57,751 nucleotides of DNA from Bacteroidota bacterium (lineage in GTDB: Bacteria; Bacteroidota; Rhodothermia; Rhodothermales; Rubricoccaceae): positions 1 through 57,751 of the forward strand of contig JADFQN010000002.1 in the NCBI GenBank assembly GCA_022561755.1, given 5' to 3'. Numbering within the stretch: the stretch's first letter is position 1; each line of letters begins with the position of its first letter. The notes beneath the pieces are model-generated. The model saw nothing but the letters and a program-made list of their open reading frames with translations. It ran no database searches and was not told where the DNA came from. This document shows positions 32,261 through 40,225 of this stretch, piece after piece. Made by a program: the position numbers and the translations under genes.

Positions 32261-33928
32261 CTCGGCATCGAGGGCGAGGTAGCTGCCAAACCGGCGGTTG
32301 AGGTCGAAATCCCATTCGAGCTGGACGCTGTACACGAAGTGATCCCGGTCGTATGCGTCGGTATCGCCATCCTCGTCGAACGTTCCGGGCGTGAGCCGCG
32401 CGGTGTCGATGGCCTCGACTACCTCGCGGCGGGCGAAGAACCGGAGCCCGTTTGAGAAGACGGGGACGTAGTCCCTGAAAAAGGCCTCTTCCTCCGCAAA
32501 GCCGACGAGCGGCGTCCACATCCAGTGCGTCTCGATCAGATCGGGCCGCTCCTTCTCGAACAGGTAAGCCGGGGCAGCCTCGTAGCCGAGGCGTGCGAGG
32601 GTGGAATCGCAAAGAAGGGCGAGGTCGAGCACGCGGAGATTGTCGCCGTGGAAAAGGAGAAGAGCCCCCATGTCGGCCGCAGCATACGTCATGCGATCCG
32701 CCCCGGCAGCGAGGCGGATTGCCTCCACACCCTTCGCGATGCCGGCAATGCTTGATATCGTGATGCCCTCATTCCGCTGCGCATAGGCCGCCCAAACGAG
32801 GCCAACCAGGCCGTTTAGAGCCACCGATGCAACAAAAATGCTGCGGATGATCCTTCGTCGTTTTCGTTTAGCGGCCTTATAAATCTGACGTGCCATGCCA
32901 ACCAGCAAAATCAACAGGGGCGGAAAAGCGATGTAGAACATCCGGTTCTTCGGCCCCCAGTTGTGCCCAATGGCCACGTTGAAAACGATGCCGGCAAGAA
33001 CGACCAGAACGAGCAGGCGATGCGGATCTGCGGCACTATGTCGGAGCCATCCTCGCAAAATGCGGGAACGCTCACCTTTGTTCGGTCCGGAAAGCAGGAT
33101 CGCCAACAGGCCGAGCCCAAGAGGAACAAGCGCCAACACAATAACCACGAGCGGTTTTGCGTGCTGGATTGCAGAGGCAACGAGGCCGTAATCCGGATGG
33201 TAGGGCGGGTGGCTCTTGGCCAGAATCGTGTTAGGTACCCACGCGCCGAAGTACGCGTGCCTCCAGAGACTCGTGCCTATGAACCCGGCTGCCCAAACGA
33301 GATGTTCCAGACGGAACAACCCGCGCGGACCTCGGCGAAGGAGCGTAACTATGACGAAGGGAACCAGGTACCACGCGGCCTCCCAACGCACGAGAAGGAA
33401 CAACGTTGAGGCTATCAGAAAGATGAGATGGCTCTTCGTACCGTCCTTGTTGTAGGCCAGGATGGCGAGAAGGAGAAGTGAGGCAAGGAGCGGTGTCTCC
33501 ATCCCGTTTACCGACTCGACCCACGCTATGCTCAGTGTTCCGAACAGCGCGACCACGGCCAAGGCGAACCTCGCATCCAGGTGCAGGCGCGCGAGCCTGT
33601 ACGTGAGGCCTATTGCCACTGCGTTGAAGGCGAGCCCAAGGATCTTGGCCGTCGTCAGCGTAGCACCTGGACTGCCCGCGAGTGGAGCCAGCAGTGCGTT
33701 CAGCAGCATCCACAGGGTAGTCGAGTAGCCCTCGACGATGCTCGAGAAGCGGGTTGGAGCAATCAGCCCATCGAATGCCAGTGTTCGGGCGTACGCAAGT
33801 GTGATGGCGCTGTCATCCCAGGTCGTGCTCCAAAAAACTGCCGCAAACACGACGTGAGCGCCCACCAGCAAGGCCAGCAATGGGAGGGCTCGCCGCCTCT
33901 CGTCGTTAGTGTGGGAATCGTGTCGCAT
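32255..33928 (-). CDS. Polytopic GT-C type glycosyltransferase-like protein
   Basis: The 557-residue inner-membrane protein has about ten hydrophobic segments. The first periplasmic loop has TTWDDSAITLAYART and VEGYSTTLWMLL, resembling the DD-type loop of GT-C enzymes that use lipid-linked sugars (GT39/arabinosyltransferase-like). Next come MVNGMETPLLAS-like and NTILAKSHPPYHPDYG segments. The C-terminal ~150 residues form a soluble domain. Donor and acceptor are unknown. It is monocistronic, with 90 bp upstream to a MITE. Confidence 0.75.
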   Translation of the reverse strand: MRHDSHTNDERRRALPLLALLVGAHVVFAAVFWSTTWDDSAITLAYARTLAFDGLIAPTRFSSIVEGYSTTLWMLLNALLAPLAGSPGATLTTAKILGLAFNAVAIGLTYRLARLHLDARFALAVVALFGTLSIAWVESVNGMETPLLASLLLLAILAYNKDGTKSHLIFLIASTLFLLVRWEAAWYLVPFVIVTLLRRGPRGLFRLEHLVWAAGFIGTSLWRHAYFGAWVPNTILAKSHPPYHPDYGLVASAIQHAKPLVVIVLALVPLGLGLLAILLSGPNKGERSRILRGWLRHSAADPHRLLVLVVLAGIVFNVAIGHNWGPKNRMFYIAFPPLLILLVGMARQIYKAAKRKRRRIIRSIFVASVALNGLVGLVWAAYAQRNEGITISSIAGIAKGVEAIRLAAGADRMTYAAADMGALLLFHGDNLRVLDLALLCDSTLARLGYEAAPAYLFEKERPDLIETHWMWTPLVGFAEEEAFFRDYVPVFSNGLRFFARREVVEAIDTARLTPGTFDEDGDTDAYDRDHFVYSVQLEWDFDLNRRFGSYLALDAEL

Positions 33929-34015
33929 TCGCGCAGTCGTTGCGGCGCGAAGGTAACCGAGGCCCTAGTCCTTGCCGGTCTTGCTGAGATCAACACGGTC
34001 GTTGCGGCCTTATCA

Positions 34016-34175
34016 GCCTGATGAAAACCTCATCTTACCTGCGGCGGCGCCTCACGCTCGATCTCCGCGTTGTGAGATGCTCGACGAATCATCGATTCGC
34101 CTGCGATCTCACGCCTTGATCTCGAACGAGATACACTCGCCTCGGTGACAGAGCAGTTCTTCAACATGCTGCTAG
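34016..34175 (+). mobile_element. MITE-like element, copy 3 (diverged ends)
   Basis: The interior TTACCTGCGGCGGCGCC, CTCGATCTC, GACGAATCATCGATTCGCCTGCGATCTC and TCGCCTCGGTGACAGAGCA aligns with the copies at 11348 and 43953. The ends (GCCTGATGAAAACC / TTCTTCAACATGCTGC) are less well matched. Its right end contains the plsY stop codon (34172-34174), so the final plsY codons derive from or run into the element. Confidence 0.8.
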
Positions 34176-34843
34176 GAACTCAATTCCGCTCGTTTTCCAA
34201 TTCGTCGTTCGGTTCCGGCCAGCAGGCGCTTGACGTTCGCGCGGTGTGTATACAGGATGAACAACGGAACGACCAGCGTGAATCCGAAGATGGGACCGGG
34301 GATGTCCCACCCGAACGGACCACGCTGGATCAGTAGACTGAACGGCAGCGACAGCGTGGAGAGGACAGAGCCCAACGATACAAAGCGCGTAGTGTAGACA
34401 AGCACCGCAAAGATTACGATGGCAACAACGATGGCTACGGGGATGAGGCCGAGGAGCATCCCCAGACCCGTGGCGACGCCCTTGCCTCCGCGAAACGTGC
34501 CGTAGAAGTACCGCCCGATGAGCGTATACACGTGGCCGAGTATGGCCGCTGAGCCCGCGAAAACCCTGATCCACGCATCCGAATCGGGACCGAGCCACAA
34601 AGGCAATCCGTCGCCAAAGCGAAATTGGCTTGCCACAACCGTGGCCAGCAGCCCTTTCAGCACGTCTCCAACAAAGACTAGCGTACCGGCTCCTTTGCCG
34701 AGCGCGCGGAAAACATTGGCGGTGCCGGCGTTGCCGCTGCCCATCTTGTGCAGATCAATCCCTCGGACCCTCCCGGCAATAACGCTGTTCGGGATGGAGC
34801 CCAACAGGTAACTGATGAGCAGGATGGTGAAGAGGGTGGGCAA
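34172..34843 (-). CDS. plsY: Glycerol-3-phosphate acyltransferase PlsY
   Basis: PlsY transfers the acyl group from acyl-phosphate to glycerol 3-phosphate, the first step of phospholipid synthesis, in the inner membrane. The 223-residue protein has the three conserved motifs: SGNAGTANVFRALGKGAG, LIGRYFYGTFRGGKGVATGL and the last-helix region, with five hydrophobic segments. The C-terminal tail (LAGTERRIGKRAELSS) is polar, and its end lies at the MITE border. It has no close partner on its strand. Confidence 0.94.
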   Translation of the reverse strand: MPTLFTILLISYLLGSIPNSVIAGRVRGIDLHKMGSGNAGTANVFRALGKGAGTLVFVGDVLKGLLATVVASQFRFGDGLPLWLGPDSDAWIRVFAGSAAILGHVYTLIGRYFYGTFRGGKGVATGLGMLLGLIPVAIVVAIVIFAVLVYTTRFVSLGSVLSTLSLPFSLLIQRGPFGWDIPGPIFGFTLVVPLFILYTHRANVKRLLAGTERRIGKRAELSS

Positions 34844-34884
34844 CGGGCAGGAAGAAAGCGAGCCGGAAAATACGGGCTCCGGCG

Positions 34885-35047
34885 GGGTCTGTTAACACTC
34901 GGTGTGTTGAGATCGGTTCGAGGTTGGTCTGAGGACGATTCTAGGCGCGTGAGGAGTGCGATGCTCAAGCATCGAACAAGCGGCGCAACGCCGAAGCAAT
35001 CCAGAACGGCCCGAAACGGTCCACCGCGATTGACTGTCAACAGACCC
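34885..35047. mobile_element. Second type of terminal-inverted-repeat element
   Basis: GGGTCTGTTAACACTC (from 34885) and GACTGTCAACAGACCC (to 35047) match as inverted repeats at 14 of 16 positions, enclosing a 163-bp gene-free stretch. No second copy was noticed in the window. It is separated by 3 bp from the MITE at 35051. No target duplication was found. Confidence 0.6.
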
Positions 35048-35050
35048 TAA

Positions 35051-35223
35051 GAGGCTGTCGGACTTAGGGGTTCTTATCGAGGCAGACGAGAAATCGAGAG
35101 CAGTTTTCCGATCTGTCGAGGCGTCCCGCAGGCGCGCGGGATGCTACGTAACGAAAAAGATCGGAGAAACGGGCCGATTTGCCGCCGCCGCCGCAGTAAA
35201 ATCACCCTGAATCCGACGGACTC
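35051..35223 (-). mobile_element. MITE-like element, copy 4
   Basis: The 173-bp element has terminal repeats GAGGCTGTCGGACTTAGGGG and CCCTGAATCCGACGGACTC. On the minus strand it carries GCGGCGGCGGCGG, CGATCTTTTTCGTTACG and CTCTCGATTTCTCG, as in the copy at 15120. A GC-rich palindrome (GCGTCCCGCAGGCGCGCGGGATGC) lies inside. The plsY-rlpA gap holds this element and the one at 34885. Confidence 0.85.
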
Positions 35224-35403
35224 CTGGTTGAAGCTTCCATTGGGGGATGGGCAAGAAGCCGTTAAGATGGAACCGCAGAGTGAACTTGGTGTTGGGGGTC
35301 GCTGCCAAATGAGTATGTTTCAGGCACTACTTTTCTGGATGTGCTCTATTTTGTCATGCGGTAAGAAGAGGATGCCACCTTTTCGAGCCCTCTGCCGAAC
35401 GCC
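35224..35403. other. Remaining leader of rlpA-like gene
   Basis: Together with the two elements upstream this gap between plsY and rlpA exceeds 550 bp. I see no gene here. CTATTTTGT (35346-35354) is close to a Bacteroidota -7 motif (TAnnTTTG) and lies about 50 bp before the ATG, but the match is imperfect. Confidence 0.4.
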
Positions 35404-35883
35404 ATGAAACGAGCCATTCTATTTCTACCGGGTGCGTTGGCACTGCTTCTCGCAGCGCCGGCCAATGCCCAGAGTGACGATGCCGGCCGGCAGGTTGAGC
35501 GCATCGAGCGTATTGCGCCGGGTGGCCATCGCGCTGCCGATCGTGTGCTGAGGAGCGGCGTTGCCAGCCGGTATGCCCGCTCTCTTCACGGCCGCCGGAC
35601 CGCAAACGGCGAGCGCTACAACCACAACGCGATAACCGCGGCACATCGGTCGCTCCCGTTCGGTACCCTCGTTCGCGTTGCAAATACCCGAAATGGATTG
35701 GCCATCGTCGTCCGCATTAACGACCGCGGCCCATTCGTCCGGGGCCGCCAGCTCGATCTCTCCGGCGAAGCCGCCCGGCGACTGGGCTTCAGTGGACTGG
35801 CGCGTATTCAATATGAGATTGTCGATCCGGCTACGTTGCCGAGTCGTCAGCCGCCTCCGCCGAGAAAAGAGCGGCACGTTTGA
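35404..35883 (+). CDS. RlpA-like double-psi beta-barrel protein
   Basis: The 159-residue protein has a signal peptide (FLPGALALLLAAPANAQS) and an RlpA-type double-psi beta-barrel domain: GVASRYARSLHGRRTANGE, FGTLVRVANTRNGLAIVVRI, NDRGPFVRGRQLDLSGEAAR with the conserved aspartates of septal lytic transglycosylases. No SPOR domain and no lipobox, so it is a short periplasmic form. It is probably a peptidoglycan-acting or -binding protein. A strong terminator follows. Confidence 0.9.
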   Translation: MKRAILFLPGALALLLAAPANAQSDDAGRQVERIERIAPGGHRAADRVLRSGVASRYARSLHGRRTANGERYNHNAITAAHRSLPFGTLVRVANTRNGLAIVVRINDRGPFVRGRQLDLSGEAARRLGFSGLARIQYEIVDPATLPSRQPPPPRKERHV

Positions 35884-35905
35884 GCAGAGGCCATTTATTA
35901 ATTGC

Positions 35906-35937
35906 AAAGGCCGGACGAGATTTGTCGCCCGGCCTTT
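35906..35937. terminator. Bidirectional terminator hairpin
   Basis: AAAGGCCGG (35906-35914) and CCGGCCTTT (35929-35937) form a perfect 9-bp stem; inner bases GACGA/TCGC add some pairs. T-rich sequence follows on the plus strand and A-rich on the other side, between the converging rlpA-like and sorting-domain genes. Confidence 0.85.
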
Positions 35938-35959
35938 CTGTTGATGTGCCGCGGGTGCG

Positions 35960-37261
35960 CTACTTCAGCAGCGTAATGCGCTGGGAATCCACACGTCCTT
36001 CCGATTCCAACCGGACGAGGTAGAGGCCGCTCGGTAGGTGCGTAGCGTCGAAGACTGCCTCGTGCCGGCCGGCCGTATAGGTTCCTTCCGCAACCAGAGC
36101 GACCTCACGGCCCAGGGCATCCAAAATCGCAAGGCGGATCTCGGCGTCTGTTTCGAGAGTGAAGCGAAGCGTCGTGCTCGGATTGAAGGGATTGGGGTAG
36201 GCAGCTTCCAGCACGAAGGAAAGCGGTACCTCCGGCTCATCAGGCTCCGCAGCGGTCGGCAGGACGTCGATGCGCAAGACTAGGAGGCCATTCGATCCGT
36301 CGGAGGCGAGAATCTTCCCGGACGGGAGGTGAGGGTTCATCGTCCAGATCCCGAAGCCGCTCACACCGGTCTCGTAGTAGGCGACCTGCGTCGGGTTCAC
36401 GGGGTCCGATATGTCGTACACCCACGCCCCCCGGTCATAGTGGGCAAGGTAGAGGAGGTTATCCTTCGTGTGGCAGTTGTGCACCGTCGACTTCGCGTCC
36501 ACGATGATCTCGCCCACCTGTTCGACGTTGTTGGTGTCGCGGACGTCGAAGATTCGCGTCCAATGCCCCGCAGAGCCGATCTCGTTGCCGACGTAGAGGT
36601 ACGCTCCGCTGGGGTTCGTACAGAAGTTGTGCACGCCGCTGCCGGGGTAGTTGAAGCGCTCGATGAGGACGGGGTTCGCCTTATCCGAGACATCAACAAT
36701 GTCAATACCGTCGCCGAAAATGCCGGCAGTGTACATGGTATCGTTACGGACGAGGACGTCGTGGACGTAGTACGGGCTGTAGTTCCCCACGAATGTGGGA
36801 TTCTCGGGGTCGGCGAGGTCGTAGATTATGACGCCGCTGCTACCGTTCCCATAGAGGTACCCATCTACGATGCTGAGGGTGTGGAAGTCTCCACCAAAGG
36901 TGCCAACAGAGGTGGGGTTCTCAGGGTCCTCGATGTCGATGATCAGCGTGGGGTTGCTGTTGGACGTGAGATAGGCGTAGTGGCCGTACGCCTCGACATC
37001 GCTCCCGTCTCCGTTCATCGGAACGAACGCCTCGGCGACTGGGACGTCGTCGGTGACGTCAATTACGTTAAGGCCACCGGAGATCCATGAGGCAAGGAGG
37101 GCGTACTCCCGACCGTCGGGACCGACGTACGTCCAGACGTCGGAGTACGAGTCACCAGGGCGGGGGTCGAGTTGTCCGACCAGCGTCATGTTGTCGGACT
37201 GGGCAAAAGCCGAGACGGACGTGGCAAGAAAGGCGGTGGCAAGAACGAGACGTGCAAGCAT
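35960..37261 (-). CDS. Secreted LVIVD/choice-of-anchor-B beta-propeller protein with T9SS sorting domain
   Basis: The 433-residue protein has a signal peptide (LARLVLATAFLATSVSAFAQ), then repeats of the LVIVD type (LNVIDVTD, LIIDIEDPENPTSVGT, VIIYDLADPENPTFVGNY, IDIVDVSDKANPVLIERF, WVYDISDPVNPTQVAYY), giving a beta-propeller known as choice-of-anchor B. The last ~80 residues form a type A sorting domain (AAYPNPFNPSTTLRFTL, ATHLPSGLYLVRLES). It is likely exported to the cell surface by type IX secretion. Ligand unknown. Confidence 0.92.
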   Translation of the reverse strand: MLARLVLATAFLATSVSAFAQSDNMTLVGQLDPRPGDSYSDVWTYVGPDGREYALLASWISGGLNVIDVTDDVPVAEAFVPMNGDGSDVEAYGHYAYLTSNSNPTLIIDIEDPENPTSVGTFGGDFHTLSIVDGYLYGNGSSGVIIYDLADPENPTFVGNYSPYYVHDVLVRNDTMYTAGIFGDGIDIVDVSDKANPVLIERFNYPGSGVHNFCTNPSGAYLYVGNEIGSAGHWTRIFDVRDTNNVEQVGEIIVDAKSTVHNCHTKDNLLYLAHYDRGAWVYDISDPVNPTQVAYYETGVSGFGIWTMNPHLPSGKILASDGSNGLLVLRIDVLPTAAEPDEPEVPLSFVLEAAYPNPFNPSTTLRFTLETDAEIRLAILDALGREVALVAEGTYTAGRHEAVFDATHLPSGLYLVRLESEGRVDSQRITLLK

Positions 37262-37346
37262 GGTATGTGAGGGCAGAGAATGTCGAAGGTTACAAGGAAG
37301 GTAGGAAAAGGGCGTGATGCAAGAAGAAAAAGGGCAAAAGCGCCCC

Positions 37347-37376
37347 CCTTGAGCTATCGGGCCTTGAGCTATCGGG
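37347..37376. repeat. 15-bp tandem duplication at the nadC stop
   Basis: CCTTGAGCTATCGGG occurs twice in direct succession. The second unit contains the nadC stop codon, so on the minus strand the end of the gene (GGCCCGATAG) is repeated just after it. It is a small slippage or duplication event with no evident role. Confidence 0.85.
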
Positions 37377-38256
37377 CCAGGATCACTTTCAGCGAGATGT
37401 CGAGCGCTTGTACAGAGTGCGTGAGCGCCCCGCTCGAGATGAAGTCCACTCCCGTCGCGGCGATGGCCGGAACGGTGTCCAGCGTCACATTGCCGGAGGC
37501 CTCCGTCTCGAACCGGCCGCTAATCCTGCGGACGGCCTCCGCCAGCATAGATGTGTCGAGCCCATCTTCTGTCTTGCGGGCCATGTTGTCCAACATGATG
37601 CGGTCCACGCCGCCTACCCGAAGCACCTCGTCCACTTCGTCGAGGGTCCGTGTTTCGATCTCGATGGCGAGAGCGAGATCGTTGTCTCGCAGGTACGCTT
37701 GCGCCGCACGAACGGCCGCCCCGATTCCGCCCGCCGATGCAATGTGGTTGTCCTTGATCAGGACCATATCGTACAGGCCCGCTCGGTGGTTGGCGGCGCC
37801 CCCGAGCAGCACAGCCCACTTGTCGAGAAGCCGGAGGCCGGGTGCTGTTTTTCGCGTATCAAGGATGGTGGCGGGGCGCGCGGCCTCCGCCATCCGATGC
37901 GAAGCCGTAGCGATGCCGCTCATGCGCTGCATCAGGTTTAGAGCGAGGCGTTCCGCAGTGAGTATGGACCGCGCGGATCCCTCGACCTCCCCGAAAACAG
38001 CCCCCGCGGTTACGGCGTCCCCATCGGAGGCCGTCCACGAAACATCCAGATTTGCGTCAACGGCCTCGAAAACACGCTCGGCTACGGCGAGGCCCGCCAG
38101 CGTACCATCAGCCTTCGCAAGAAACCGGGCCCTTGCCCGTTTGTCGGAAGGGATGGTGGCCAGCGTGGTTAGGTCACCGCGGCCCACGTCCTCCGCAAGC
38201 GCCCGGGCAATCAGGGCGCCGAGGTCGTCGGCAACGGAATCGGGGATGGGCAGCAT
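37369..38256 (-). CDS. nadC: Nicotinate-nucleotide pyrophosphorylase (quinolinate phosphoribosyltransferase)
   Basis: NadC makes nicotinate mononucleotide from quinolinate and PRPP in NAD synthesis. The 295-residue protein has the motifs [64 protein letters not shown] and, near the end, [13 protein letters not shown]. Length is normal. No nadA or nadB genes are adjacent. The upstream region is a long repeat block. Confidence 0.96.
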   Translation of the reverse strand: MLPIPDSVADDLGALIARALAEDVGRGDLTTLATIPSDKRARARFLAKADGTLAGLAVAERVFEAVDANLDVSWTASDGDAVTAGAVFGEVEGSARSILTAERLALNLMQRMSGIATASHRMAEAARPATILDTRKTAPGLRLLDKWAVLLGGAANHRAGLYDMVLIKDNHIASAGGIGAAVRAAQAYLRDNDLALAIEIETRTLDEVDEVLRVGGVDRIMLDNMARKTEDGLDTSMLAEAVRRISGRFETEASGNVTLDTVPAIAATGVDFISSGALTHSVQALDISLKVILAR

Positions 38257-38261
38257 GGTTC

Positions 38262-38466
38262 GGAGTCTATGGGATATCGGATATCGGATATCGGGTTTGG
38301 GATATCGGATTTTGGATTATTGATTTCGGGTATCGGATTTCGGATTTGGGGCTTGGGATGTGGGATTTTGTGCTTCGTACTTGGTGCTTGGAAATTGGTG
38401 CTTGGAAATTAGGAATATCAGAGTCGAGCACCCTTCGCCCTTTACCCTATTCCCTTTTCACTTTCC
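38262..38466 (-). repeat. Heptads (ATCGGAT type) plus 55-bp conserved core
   Basis: On the minus strand this begins with the 55-bp core at 38466-38412, nearly identical to 31626-31680, then continues as heptads of CAAATCC/GAAATCC/GATATCC type to about 38262, just before the nadC ATG. The core's first bases encode the last residues of the DUF3052-like protein. Together with 31626 it makes a 6.8-kb inverted pair. Confidence 0.9.
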
Positions 38467-38725
38467 GACAGCGCACCCAGATCATCCCGTCGCGTTGGAT
38501 GGCATTCATAAAATGAGGGAGGCACTCCACCAGTTCAGCGGCTTCTTTCGTAAAGAGGTGGACGAGGTTGGCGCCGGTGGCATTATCACCGAACGATTCG
38601 CGCTCTGGCACCGGATCGACGAGTTTGGCGTAGTTGTCCGGGGCGTTTTCAAGGTGGGCGATAAAGCCCCGTTTGTAGCCGAGTTTCTTTGCCAGGCGCG
38701 TACCCGAGTAGCCTGCGGGGCTCAC
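38447..38725 (-). CDS. DUF3052-like protein, C-terminally shortened by a repeat block
   Basis: The 92-residue frame begins [20 protein letters not shown] and has GANLVHLFTKEAAELVECLP and MNAIQRDGMIWVRC, as in DUF3052 proteins. Family members usually run about 45 residues further. Here the frame passes into the repeat core and ends VRCRKVKRE, so the last part of the domain seems lost. The ATG overlaps the stop of the thioesterase gene (ATGA). Function unknown; probably cytoplasmic. It may be a decaying gene. Confidence 0.72.
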   Translation of the reverse strand: MSPAGYSGTRLAKKLGYKRGFIAHLENAPDNYAKLVDPVPERESFGDNATGANLVHLFTKEAAELVECLPHFMNAIQRDGMIWVRCRKVKRE

Positions 38726-39165
38726 GCCTTGGCCTCCGGCGCACCTGAAGCCTCGGCGGAAAACTCGCTGGAGAAAGCGTCACGGATGGCTTTCGGGGCC
38801 GGAATGGGGCGGCCGCGCTCGGTGTCTACAAAACAGAGAACCACGGTTCCGGTAGCGAGCAGGGTGTCCTCGTTTTCCCGCCGAACGGTGTACGAGATGT
38901 TGACGCGGACGCGCGGGATTTCCTCGAAGATCGTCTCGATCTCCAGCATGTCATCGTAGCGGGCGGGCGCGAGGTACCGTACCGAGGCCTCCACGACGGG
39001 CATGATGATGCCGCTGTCCTCGAGCTCCTTATACGGCAGCCCGATGTCGCGCAGGGCTTCGGTGCGCGCCTCCTCAAAGTAGTCGAGGTAGAACGTGTGG
39101 TAGGCGACGCTCATCGGATCGCACTCTCGGTAGCGCACGCGGCGGCGATAGATGTGGCGAATCAT
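38722..39165 (-). CDS. Hot-dog fold acyl-CoA thioesterase (4HBT/YbgC-like)
   Basis: The 147-residue protein has the 4HBT pattern: [20 protein letters not shown] with the catalytic aspartate, [17 protein letters not shown], and [17 protein letters not shown]. It would hydrolyse acyl-CoA thioesters. It overlaps accA by 4 bp upstream and the DUF3052-like gene downstream, so the three form an operon linked to fatty acid metabolism. The C-terminal ~15 residues ([12 protein letters not shown]) are an unstructured tail. Confidence 0.92.
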   Translation of the reverse strand: MIRHIYRRRVRYRECDPMSVAYHTFYLDYFEEARTEALRDIGLPYKELEDSGIIMPVVEASVRYLAPARYDDMLEIETIFEEIPRVRVNISYTVRRENEDTLLATGTVVLCFVDTERGRPIPAPKAIRDAFSSEFSAEASGAPEAKA

Positions 39166-40154
39166 CCTTCCACCGGGCGCTCGTCGAAAGCGCCCATCGC
39201 GTCGAACTTGGCGAGGCGCTGCTCCAGCAGCTTACCGCTCGGCAACTTGAGCAGGTCGTCGAGGTTGCTCGCAATGGCCGCTCCTACGGTATCAAACGTC
39301 TGGTTTGGGTTCTTGTGCGCACCGCCGGTCGGCTCGGATACGATTTCGTCGATGACGCCGTGCGAGATGAGATCAGTGGCGGTGAGTTTGAGTGCTCGTG
39401 CCGCATCCTCTTTGTAATCCCACGAGCGCCACAGGATGGATGAACAGCTTTCCGGCGAGATCACAGAATACCACGCGTTTTCGAGCATCAGCACCCGATC
39501 GCCTACACCGATGCCTAGCGCTCCGCCGGAGGCGCCCTCACCGATCACCACAATGATAATGGGTACCGGAAGCCTCGCCATAACCAGTAGATTGCGGGCG
39601 ATGGCTTCAGCCTGGCCGCGCTCTTCGGCTTCGAGGCCTGGGTAGGCTCCGGGCGTATCGAGAAGGGTGATGATGGGCTTGCCGAACTTGGCGGCCATCT
39701 CCATAAGCCGCCTGGCTTTCCGATAGCCTTCGGGGTTGGGCATCCCAAACCGCCGCTCCTTGCGCTGCTTGGTGTTGCGGCCTTTCTGGTGGCCGAGGAT
39801 CATCACCGTGCGGTCGGCGGAGCCGTAGCGATGCCCCTCAAACGTTGCAAAACCGCCGACGAGCGCACGGTCGTCCCCAAACAGCCGGTCGCCGTGGAGT
39901 TCACGAAAATCGGTCGTCAGAGCGCCTATATAATCCAGCGTATAAGGCCGGTCGGGGTGGCGGGCAAGCTGCACCCGCTGCCAGCGCGTGAGGCTCCGGA
40001 AAATGGAGCTCCGAAGCGTCTCCACGCGCAGTTCCAGCGCGCCGATCTGCTCCGACAGATCAACCGTGCCGTCCTCGGCCTGGAAGGCCCGCAACTCACG
40101 CAGCTTGTCCTCTAGGTCTACGAGGGGCTTCTCAAAGTCGAGGAGGTAGGCCAT
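39162..40154 (-). CDS. accA: Acetyl-CoA carboxylase carboxyltransferase subunit alpha
   Basis: AccA with AccD transfers the carboxyl group from biotin to acetyl-CoA, giving malonyl-CoA. The 330-residue protein has the family segments [79 protein letters not shown] and [19 protein letters not shown]. Length is normal. The ATG at 40154 follows a 71-bp gap from the glycosyltransferase gene, so it could be part of the same transcript. The subunit AccD is not in the window. Confidence 0.97.
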   Translation of the reverse strand: MAYLLDFEKPLVDLEDKLRELRAFQAEDGTVDLSEQIGALELRVETLRSSIFRSLTRWQRVQLARHPDRPYTLDYIGALTTDFRELHGDRLFGDDRALVGGFATFEGHRYGSADRTVMILGHQKGRNTKQRKERRFGMPNPEGYRKARRLMEMAAKFGKPIITLLDTPGAYPGLEAEERGQAEAIARNLLVMARLPVPIIIVVIGEGASGGALGIGVGDRVLMLENAWYSVISPESCSSILWRSWDYKEDAARALKLTATDLISHGVIDEIVSEPTGGAHKNPNQTFDTVGAAIASNLDDLLKLPSGKLLEQRLAKFDAMGAFDERPVEG

Positions 40155-40225
40155 GCGGATGATGTGCGCGTCTCGTATCGCGTCGTCACTACATCCGGCA
40201 GCGACGTCTCACGCGTGCGAAAGAC

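Noticed and set aside
35141-35407. Small plus-strand open frame between plsY and rlpA
   Set aside because: It runs through the MITE and has no ribosome-binding site or homology.
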